This document shows positions 34,709 through 42,600 of a stretch of DNA of 64,000 bases, one piece after another. The notes beneath the pieces are model-generated. The model worked only from the letters and a program-made list of their open reading frames with translations, had not been told where the DNA came from and made no database searches. Position numbers and translations under genes: made by a program. The stretch is taken from contig JBBDJB010000003.1 in NCBI GenBank assembly GCA_040880125.1, positions 1 through 64,000 on the forward strand. Reading direction: 5' to 3'. Source of the stretch: JBBDJB01 sp040880125. GTDB taxonomy: Bacteria > Planctomycetota > Planctomycetia > Pirellulales > JBBDJB01. The stretch's first letter is position 1. Every line of letters starts with the position of its first letter.

Positions 34709-36400
34709 TCACTCGACGACCAACTCCAGCGGCGGCGATTGCGGCGACTGACCTCCCAGGGCTACCGCCTGCAATTGAACCGGGCCTCGGCCGAGCTGGC
34801 GCGCTTCGATCTGTACGCGGCCGCTCTCTCCGGCCACCCGGCCCAACACGCGGCTGTTGTGCATCACCGCGATCGCGGCCGCGCCGGGCGAGTTGACCGT
34901 CAACGCGATGCTCTCGTCGATGCTGACCGGGCCGCTGCCGTCACGAGTCAACTCCATGCCGGCCTGCCCGTTGTCCACGTAAATCGGCAGGATCGTCCGG
35001 CCCTGCGACTCGATGGGGCTGCTCTCAATCGCCACCACGCGCAGCTCGTGGTAACCATCGGCGATGCGGGTCGTGTCGATCTCGAGTGGGCTGCCGGGGC
35101 GGACGGCGGCGGCTCGCCGCCCGTCGAGAAAGACCTGCAAGTGCTTCACGCGACCACCGGAAGCCAACTCCGCTTGCGGCTCGAGGGTCACCGTGCCGCG
35201 GATCGTCTCGCCCGCCGTCACACCGCCGACCATTACCCGCGGAATCACGGCCCACGGCCGGCATAGCGGATCGCCCACGATCAGCAACTGATACGGCACG
35301 ACGACGGATTGGTAAAAGGCCTCCGCCAGCGTACAGCCGCGGGCGTAATGGACGTGCAAGCCCGGCCGGGGAAATTTGTCGGCCATGGCGTACGGCTCGA
35401 CGACGGTACCGCTGCTGCCGGCCGCCCCATGCCGCAGGAACACCGTCAGCGGCGTCTGGCCGGCACTCGCCCGTAGATCGCCGCCGAAGCTGGTGAAATG
35501 TTCGCAGATGGCACCGGGCAGGATCGTGCTGCCCGATTCGCTCCAATCGAAACTCGCCGTACCGATCATCGCCCCCTGCACGTCCTCCTTGTTGCGAGGC
35601 AACTTGCCGTCGACGATCTCTGCGCGAACACCCAATCGGCGTAGTTGCTCGACTGCCGCCGCGTAGCCGCCGTGCCGCGTCGTCGAACGGACATTGTTGT
35701 TCTGGACATAGTAAATGGTGCCGGATGGTCGTGTTCCATCGGCCGCGGCGCTGCGCCGCAGGTATTCGATCGTTTGTTCAGTCGATGTCCCACGTCCGTG
35801 AGTTACGCCCAACATTGTCGAGAGGACATAGTGCTGCCCGCCGCTGGTGGCCGGCGCACCGCCGCCGTCCCATGCGTAGCGGGCGCGAAATCCGTAGGAT
35901 TTTGCGACACCGGCGGCCGAGTCGTCGCTGGCCGAGTAATGGTTGTTCTTCAGGCGAATCGCGTCCTTGCTGGTCACGAACATCAATCGATACAGATAGG
36001 TGATGCCGGTCAACGAGGCCGTGGGGGCAAGCTGCTTCGGCGGCAGGTCGCCCTCGAAGTCCGCACGCAGGTCGATCGACCAGGGAAAGTCGCTCGAATA
36101 GACCAGGTAGTCGATCTGGCCCGTCAGCTTGCGGCGATGGATGGCCTCCAGCGCCGGCCGGAGGATCTCCGTGCGAAAGGCCGCGACGGGCGCGATATCC
36201 ATTTCGCCCTGCCAGTCAAGATACAGCACGTTGCTCGGCGGGATCTGCCGCAGTTGGATGTAATGATTGGCAATCGTCTTTGACGAGTCGCTGCGAGCGT
36301 TGACCAGCAGCAGCAAGTTCTCCGGTCCGCCGCCGGCACTGGCCGCGCGTGCGAAGGCCAGAAGGAGCGCCAGGGAGGCGAGAGCGGTTCGATTTCGCAT
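34709..36400 (-). CDS. secreted TIGR03790-family protein
   Basis: A 563-residue protein with a signal peptide (ALASLALLLAFARAASAG). The core matches the TIGR03790 family: NLLLLVNARSDSSKTIANHY, IDYLVYSSDFPWSIDL, MFVTSKDAIRLKNNHYSAS and LHVHYARGCTLAEAFYQSV, then QLLIVGDPLCRPWA. The last ~170 residues form a separate beta-rich segment with GETIRGTVTLEPQAEL. The family is frequent in planctomycetes and has no known reaction. It is transcribed toward the second DUF1559 gene. Confidence 0.85.
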   Translation of the reverse strand: MRNRTALASLALLLAFARAASAGGGPENLLLLVNARSDSSKTIANHYIQLRQIPPSNVLYLDWQGEMDIAPVAAFRTEILRPALEAIHRRKLTGQIDYLVYSSDFPWSIDLRADFEGDLPPKQLAPTASLTGITYLYRLMFVTSKDAIRLKNNHYSASDDSAAGVAKSYGFRARYAWDGGGAPATSGGQHYVLSTMLGVTHGRGTSTEQTIEYLRRSAAADGTRPSGTIYYVQNNNVRSTTRHGGYAAAVEQLRRLGVRAEIVDGKLPRNKEDVQGAMIGTASFDWSESGSTILPGAICEHFTSFGGDLRASAGQTPLTVFLRHGAAGSSGTVVEPYAMADKFPRPGLHVHYARGCTLAEAFYQSVVVPYQLLIVGDPLCRPWAVIPRVMVGGVTAGETIRGTVTLEPQAELASGGRVKHLQVFLDGRRAAAVRPGSPLEIDTTRIADGYHELRVVAIESSPIESQGRTILPIYVDNGQAGMELTRDGSGPVSIDESIALTVNSPGAAAIAVMHNSRVLGRVAGESGRVQIEARQLGRGPVQLQAVALGGQSPQSPPLELVVE

Positions 36401-36455
36401 ACGTTTTTCGCTCCGGCTGGGACTTCTCGGGCTTGGCCGCGGTCAGCGTAACTCG

Positions 36456-36507
36456 CTCTCCCTTTGGGAGAGGAGTATCAAGAAGCACAGACAGGAATGT
36501 CTGTGCC
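36456..36507 (-). repeat. composite B-A repeat (reverse polarity)
   Basis: Palindrome B occupies 36456-36472 (CTCTCCC, TTT, GGGAGAG). Palindrome A occupies 36484-36507 in GGAA orientation with a perfect right arm TGTCTGTGCC. It lies 43 bases beyond the stop of the minus-strand aldo/keto reductase, so the TTCC strand is sense to that gene. Confidence 0.88.
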
Positions 36508-36549
36508 CCGATTTTTTCCGCCGGCACCTTTCCAAGTTCAAAGGACCGA

Positions 36550-37542
36550 TCAATAGGCGCCGCGAATCTCGCCGGCCACCTGCTGCTCGTAAAGCTCGCG
36601 CAGCCGCTGGTGCGTCGCCTCGTCCAAGGGCGGCATCTCCGAGGCCGCCGCGTTGTCCCGTGCCTGGTCCGGCCGCTTCGCGCCCGGAATCACCGTGGTA
36701 ACCGCGTCGAAGTCGAGACACCACCGCAGCGCGAACTGCGCCATGGTCATGCCGCCAGGCACCAACGGGCGGATTTGCTCGGCCAGTTCGACGCCGCGCT
36801 CGAACGGCAGTCCTGCGAACGTCTCGCCGACGTTGAACTTCTCGCCGTCGCGGTTGAAGTTGCGATGATCGCTAGGGCCGAAACTCGTCTGTTTGGTGAA
36901 CTTGCCGGCCAGAAGTCCGCTGGCGAGCGGCAATCGCACGATTAGCGCCACGTTCCGCTGCTGCGCGAGTTCGAATACCTCCGCGATCGGCTTGCGGCGG
37001 AAGATGTTGAAGATGATCTGCAGCGAGGCGAGTCCTTCGTGCTCGAGACAAATCCGCGCTTCTTCCATCGACTCGACACTGGCGCCGAAGGCTTTGATTT
37101 TGCCGCGATCGCGGAGCGTGCGCAGGTGCTGGAAAACTTCGCCGCTTTGCATCTGTTCTTTCGGAATACAATGCGTCTGCGTGAGATCGATCACGTCCAC
37201 ACCCAGCCGGCGCAACGAGTCGTCGGTATGGTTAAAGATCGTCTCGCGGCTGAAGTTTTCCGGCCAGCCCGGCTCGGGATGTCGGCCGAGCTTGGTGGCA
37301 ACGAAGAACCCTCTGCGATCACTGCGCGATTTGAGGAACCGGCCGATGAGCGACTCGCTACGTCCCAGGCCGTAGATGTCGGCCGTATCGATGAAGGTCA
37401 CGCCGGCATCAGCCGCCGCCTGGAGGGTTTCCTGGGCCTGGTCCTCGGGGACGTCGCCCCACTCGGCCCCCCCGAGTTGCCACGTGCCGATGCCGATCTC
37501 GGAAACCTGATCCCCGGTGGCGTGAAACAGTCGCGTGTGCAT
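36550..37542 (-). CDS. aldo/keto reductase
   Basis: A 330-residue NAD(P)-dependent TIM-barrel oxidoreductase. The catalytic set is visible: FIDTADIYG (Asp52, Tyr57), VATKLGR (Lys84) and LTQTHCIP (His). The phosphate-binding end GAKRPDQARDNAAAS is also present. Family members reduce aldehydes and ketosugars. The substrate cannot be assigned. The gene is isolated, with a repeat pair just downstream. Confidence 0.92.
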   Translation of the reverse strand: MHTRLFHATGDQVSEIGIGTWQLGGAEWGDVPEDQAQETLQAAADAGVTFIDTADIYGLGRSESLIGRFLKSRSDRRGFFVATKLGRHPEPGWPENFSRETIFNHTDDSLRRLGVDVIDLTQTHCIPKEQMQSGEVFQHLRTLRDRGKIKAFGASVESMEEARICLEHEGLASLQIIFNIFRRKPIAEVFELAQQRNVALIVRLPLASGLLAGKFTKQTSFGPSDHRNFNRDGEKFNVGETFAGLPFERGVELAEQIRPLVPGGMTMAQFALRWCLDFDAVTTVIPGAKRPDQARDNAAASEMPPLDEATHQRLRELYEQQVAGEIRGAY

Positions 37543-37720
37543 TCATGCTCCGTGCGATGCCCATCAATATACTGCCGGCGAGTCGCGGACTTGGTCGCAA
37601 GCGCCGACGAGAAGGCGGTCAGCCCCTATGCTAGAGAGAGCTGCCCACGTTCTCAACATAACGGCTCGTGCCTGGTTCGCAACCGCACAGTACGGAGGCT
37701 CGGCAGGCAAGCAGAGGGCC

Positions 37721-37996
37721 TCAGCGATCGCTGTGCCCCAGATCCTTCTCCGGCGCAATGCAATCCCGAACAAGTTGCTTGAGCTGCTTGATCTCGGGAA
37801 AACCGCCCTGCTGGGCCCGCGACCACACGAGCCGGTCGTCCACGCGGACTTCGAAGATTCCGCCGCTGCCGGGCACCAGCGCCACCTCGCCCAATTCGCC
37901 GGTGAACGTGGTGAGAAGCTCCTGCGCCATCCACGCCGCGCGAAGCAGCCACCGGCACTGCGTACAGTAGACGAATTCGATTCTGGGGGTTGGCAT
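37721..37996 (-). CDS. SelT/SelW/SelH-type thioredoxin-fold protein (Cys form)
   Basis: A 91-residue protein. FVYCTQCRWLLRAAWMAQEL begins with the Rdx-family redox motif CxxC (Cys11, Cys14), followed by the long first helix. GGIFEVRVDDRLVWSR and FPEIKQLKQLVRD complete the small beta-alpha fold. Both redox positions are ordinary cysteine codons, so no selenocysteine machinery is needed. Proteins of this family are thought to act as redox partners. It lies just downstream of the toxin-antitoxin pair on the same strand. Confidence 0.88.
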   Translation of the reverse strand: MPTPRIEFVYCTQCRWLLRAAWMAQELLTTFTGELGEVALVPGSGGIFEVRVDDRLVWSRAQQGGFPEIKQLKQLVRDCIAPEKDLGHSDR

Positions 37997-38005
37997 TGGC
38001 GTGAG

Positions 38006-38403
38006 CTAAACATCCTCGCCTGTTGCGGAGTCATCATCGGCGGATTCTGCCGACGACTCGGTTGGCCGAATTCGCAACCGGCCTGGCTCGGCCGTAATTA
38101 TTGCCCCAGTCTGCAGTTCGCCCCCGTGACGATTTAGAACCTCAAGACAGACGATTGCCTGTCGCCGAGTAGTCAAACCCACCAGTCGCAGAATGCCATG
38201 GTGTGGCGTCCTGCGGAGTATCGCAAGTCGGCCGAAGTCTTTATCCAGTGTTACGAGAACCTGTTCGTGCTGGTATGCATATCCAGGATTTCCTTGTCGC
38301 CGGGATCTTGCGACCATTCCCCTACGTACACGACATCGTGACCGGCCGCGCGTAGGGACACGGCAACTGTCCCCGAAACGCATGCATCGAGAAGAACCTT
38401 CAT
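38006..38403 (-). pseudogene. DUF5615 PIN-like toxin, frameshifted
   Basis: From ATG 38403 the frame reads MKVLLDACVSGTVAVSLRAA, then GHDVVYVGEW and GDKEIL, the normal N-terminal half of a DUF5615 PIN-like protein with its first catalytic Asp. It then leaves the conserved frame and stops. The rest (YAYQHEQVLVTLDKDFGRLA, then GILRL) is intact in another frame to 38006. Inserting one base near 38281-38286 would restore a single ~132-residue protein. The ATG overlaps the antitoxin stop (ATGA). It is either a real inactivating mutation or a sequencing error. Confidence 0.8.
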
Positions 38404-38657
38404 TGATCTCCTTCGCTGCCGATATTCAAGGGCTCAATGCGTTCATGGCCCACGAGTCGGTGGGCGTATGCCAGGCATGCCTGGACGTCCGCCGGCTCCA
38501 TCCACCGGTAGCCCTCCAGGATCGTCTCGATAGAATCCCCGGCCGCTAGCATCCCCAGAACGTGCTCGACCGCCAAACGTCGCCCGCGAATAATTGGTTT
38601 GCCACCGAAGATCTGAGGGTTATAGGTGATCCGACTCAGCAACTGCTCCTCGTCCAT
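38400..38657 (-). CDS. DUF433 antitoxin
   Basis: An 85-residue winged-helix-like protein. RITYNPQIFGGKPIIRGRRL is the DUF433 signature, followed by VEHVLGMLAAGDSIETILEG. DUF433 proteins are typically encoded with DUF5615 PIN-like toxins as type II toxin-antitoxin pairs. The stop TGA overlaps the toxin ATG by four bases, the usual order for coupled translation. Its partner here is frameshifted, so this may be a surviving antitoxin. Confidence 0.88.
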   Translation of the reverse strand: MDEEQLLSRITYNPQIFGGKPIIRGRRLAVEHVLGMLAAGDSIETILEGYRWMEPADVQACLAYAHRLVGHERIEPLNIGSEGDQ

Positions 38658-38690
38658 AGCATCTCACTCCAAAGGACAGTGGTTGATCTC

Positions 38691-39020
38691 CTACAGATAA
38701 TCCTCTCTCACCGGGTAGAACACGTCCAGCGCTCGGACTCGCCCGCCGACGGCGGTCGCCTCGTGTTCGACGCCGCCCGGGATGCGCCACATATCGCCGG
38801 GCCGCACCTTGCGACGCTCCTCGCCGATGCGGAAGTCCAATTCGCCCTCCAGCAGCATCCCCATCTGCTCGTGCGGATGGCTGTGCGGCTGAACAATGGC
38901 GCCCGGCTCCATCTCGACCAGCGACAGCATCATCTGGTCGCCGGGGGCAGTGTTCACGCAGACGCCGGGGAAGATCTCGTGGCGAGAGGTCTCGTCCGGC
39001 CTTAGAAAATAGCTCGGCAT
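38691..39020 (-). CDS. cupin-fold protein
   Basis: A 109-residue single cupin. VQPHSHPHEQMGMLLEGELD holds the first motif with the metal histidines and Glu, and VRPGDMWRIPGGVEHEATA holds the second with its His. ATG 39020 (MPSYFLRPDE) is the likely start. GGGAG lies about nine bases upstream, and the longer frame is not protein-like. Small cupins of this type act as metal-dependent isomerases, dioxygenases or sensors. No function can be assigned. It lies 33 bases upstream of the antitoxin on the same strand. Confidence 0.88.
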   Translation of the reverse strand: MPSYFLRPDETSRHEIFPGVCVNTAPGDQMMLSLVEMEPGAIVQPHSHPHEQMGMLLEGELDFRIGEERRKVRPGDMWRIPGGVEHEATAVGGRVRALDVFYPVREDYL

Positions 39021-39604
39021 TTCGCGAGACTCCCTTCGAGGAATCCAGGTGGACCTGCCCGCAGTGCCGACCGCCCAGCCGCCAGCGTACAACAGCGGCC
39101 AGCCCGTCTCCAGCGGCATTTTCCCTTCGCCCGCACCGAGCCGGCGCCGCCTCGTCCGGTCGACGGCCACCGACGTCTCGGCGGGAGGGTATTGCCGTCT
39201 ATAGACATTGCCTCGCGTCCCAGCGATACTAGCTGTTGCTCGCTTCGTCGACCACGTCGGGCCAGGCAGCGGCAAAGTTGCCGCGGTTGGCGACGAGGGC
39301 AACTACCACTGGAACAGATCACGTGCGCCCCCGCCTATCGCCCCGGCTCGCGCCTGCGCCTGCCGCGGCTCCGACGACTGCGGCGCAGTGCGCCACCAGC
39401 GGCAGATCGGACTGTGACTGCGCTTGGGGCACTAGCATCTTACGGAGATCACCGCCCGAAGGACTATCCTTCGCCGCAACAGCGCCCCGCTGCGACCGAA
39501 TCGCCGCCCTCTGCGCTGCAGGCGGCCGTTGCGAGCCTCGCGCGCGTCGCCCCTGACTTCCCTTCCACGGCGGAGCCAGGCAAATCCCCACAGGAAAATC
39601 GCAC
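39021..39604. other. 584-base spacer ahead of the giant phosphoesterase gene
   Basis: No credible gene was found on either strand. Frames running through it are short and rich in Arg, Pro and Ala. It should contain the promoters of the cupin gene and of the gene at 39605, but no consensus promoter stood out. Confidence 0.6.
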
Positions 39605-42600
39605 ATGGCAAAGCGACAACGACGTCGACTGCGCGGCCGCCTCGGTGCCGGCTACCTCGGTATCTCTTCTCGTTCCGATCGCTCGACGCGCCACCGGTAC
39701 CGTCCAAGCCTGGAAACGCTGGAGCCCCGCCGCATGCTGGCGGCCGGACTGGGCGAAGCCGCGACGGACGAAGCCGTCGCCCCGCCGATCGCCGCCAACC
39801 TGGCCACTCCGCAGTACACGGTCAATCACGCTCCGCGGCTGCAACTGGGCAACGCCCCCCTGCCCGGCTTCGCCGGCAGCACGACCGACCAGGTCGACAT
39901 CCTTTGGCAAACCATGTCGGCCGGCACCGGGAATGAGGATACGTTTGTCGTCGAGTACCGTGCCGTCGGAGCACCCACCTGGACGTCAGCGAATAGCATC
40001 AACGCTCCCATTGTGACCGGCTTTCAAGGCCGCCTGGTTCATTCGGCCACGATTCTCGGTCTGCAGTACGACTCGGCGTACGAGTACCGTGTCCAGCACC
40101 TGCGCGGCGGCATGCTCGTGGAGGAGTGGCAGGCCGAGTTTCGCACGCGACTGGCGGCCGGATCGAACGACTCCTTCACCTTCGCCGCCTACGGCGATTC
40201 GGCCGGCCTGAGCACGCTCGGCAACTTCCGCGATCTTCAGGCGCAAATCAACGCGTACGATCCAGATTTTGGACTGCTGCTGGGCGATAACGTCTACAAC
40301 TCCGGTGCGCATGACGAGTCCGACGCCCGTTTCGATCCGGACATCAGCCCCGAAGCTGCTGAGTGGATCGCCGGTCACATCGACTACTACTCGGTCGGCA
40401 ACCACGACATCATTACCGCAGGCGGCAAGCCGTCTCGTGACAACTTCTCCATGCCCATCCCCCAGGCGGGCGTCAACGCCCACGCCTCGCTGCCAAGCGG
40501 CGAACAGCCCGAGCACGTTTTCTCCTGGGACTACGGCAACGTCCACTTTGTAACCTTCGACTCGAATGTCGCAGACGACGGCAACGGCAGCGGCGCCCTG
40601 GCCCGGCTCACGCGGCAACTTGACTACGTGGTAGCCGATCTGAACGCCTCGAACGCCACGTGGAAGGTCGTCTACTTTCACCATCCGATGCTGGGAACGG
40701 AAAAGCCGCAGGATCCCGGCGATATCTTCTTTCAACAGGTGTTCGGCCGTATCCACAACGACACGGATGCCGACATCCTGATGACCGGCCACTCGCACAT
40801 CTACGGGTGGACGTATCCGATGACTGGCTTCAACGATGACGACGGCGACAACACCGTCGAGCAGCACGAAGTTCAATTCATCGAAGACACGGACCGCAAC
40901 TACCAAAAAGGCAACGGTCTGGTGCAACTCGTCTCGGGGGTCGGCGGCCGCTCGTTGCGCTTACACGCGTTCGATGAGCCCTACACGGCACAGGGTTATA
41001 GTCGCGATGGCAGTACCCCGCCGGTCAGCGACGGCTTTACGCTGGTGGAGGTGACTCCGACCAGCCTGACGCTCAGCTACATCGATGCGGATTCGGGACA
41101 GATCGTCGGCGACTTCAACGACAACGGCATAGGCGACGCCGATGAGCCGTACTTCGGCCAGTTCACCATCACCTCCGGCGTTACCCAGGAGCAACCGGAA
41201 GCCCAACTCGCCTCGCCCGAGGATAACGGAGAAGACGATTTCGACCCCGACCCGGGTGAAGTGCTTGCCGATCCCGTGCCGTCGATCCAGATTCAGCTCG
41301 TCGACTTTAACGGCGAGATCAACGACGCCACCGTCACTGCGTCGGCGCTCTCCCTATCGCGAGACGGATCGCCACTGGTCGAGGGCAGTGACAGTGACTA
41401 TCACTTCAGCTACGACGTCACCACCGACCTCATCACCCTAAGCCCGGTCGGCGGAGGCGATTTCGCCGAAGGTGTCTACACGATCGGTATCAACCAGGGT
41501 GCTGCGAAGATTGCGGATGACGAAGCCATCGCGATCGATCCGACCACCTTCGTGGTGCACTTGAGCACCGACTTTTTCGTTGCCGGAGCGAATGTCGTGC
41601 TCACCGGCACGGCGGTTGAAACCTTCGTGCCCGAGGGCGGCACTTGGAAATACCTCGATAACGGCTCCGATCAGGGCGGGCTGGACACGTTTAGCAATAC
41701 CGACAGCTCGTGGTTTGCCAGCACGCTATACAACGACACCGCCAGCGGGCCGGCCGGAGCCTGGAAGACCGGCACGGCCCAGTTCGGCTACGGCGAAGGG
41801 GACGAGGCGACCGGCATTCAGTTCGGTCCCGATCCGACCAATCGCCCTGCTACCACCTATTTCCGCTACACGTTCCTCAACACGTCTCCGGTTTCGGCGG
41901 TATCGGAGATGGTGTTGAGTTTGCTGAGGGACGACGGGGCAGCGGTGTACTTAAACGGCGTGGAGATCCGCCGCGACAACCTCCCTGCCGGCGCCGCCTA
42001 CGACACGTTTGCTACCGCGTCGGTGGGGGGATCGGACGAATCGATGCTTTTCCCCTCGACCATTGTAGGTGCCGGTCCGCTGCGGCTGGGAACCAATGTC
42101 CTGGCCGTGGAGTTGCACAATGTCACTCCGGCGAATAACGACTTGAGCTTTGACTTGGCCTTAACTGCTGAGGTCCTCAGCTTCGAGGGAGCCCAGCTCC
42201 GCGTCGACTTCAGCGATAGCATCAATACCGGCACCGTTCAGGCCGACGACCTGGTGATCAACGGCAGTCTCACCGCGCTGGGCAGGACGATCGTCGACAA
42301 CAACACCGTACTGTTCGACCTGCCCACGCTGTCCGAGGGCTTTCATCAAGCGAGCATCGCCGCCGGGGCCATCCTCAGCGCCAGCGGCGATCCCTTGGAG
42401 TCCTACGAGGACGACTTCCTCCTCGGTTCGGAGTTCGACGTAGCGCCGCCCACCGTGGAATTGATCTCGCCCGAAGACGACGGGCCGAAGGACAGCGATC
42501 CGGGGTTTGACTCCCTCACCGTCCGTCCGCAGTCGGAGATTCGCATTCACCTGATCGACGCTCGCAGTGGAATCGACGACACCAGCGTATCGTCCGACAG

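Noticed and set aside
38691..39302. Longer 203-residue version of the cupin gene
   Set aside because: The N-terminal 94 residues are Arg/Pro/Thr-rich without homology. The cupin domain begins right after ATG 39020, which has a ribosome-binding site.
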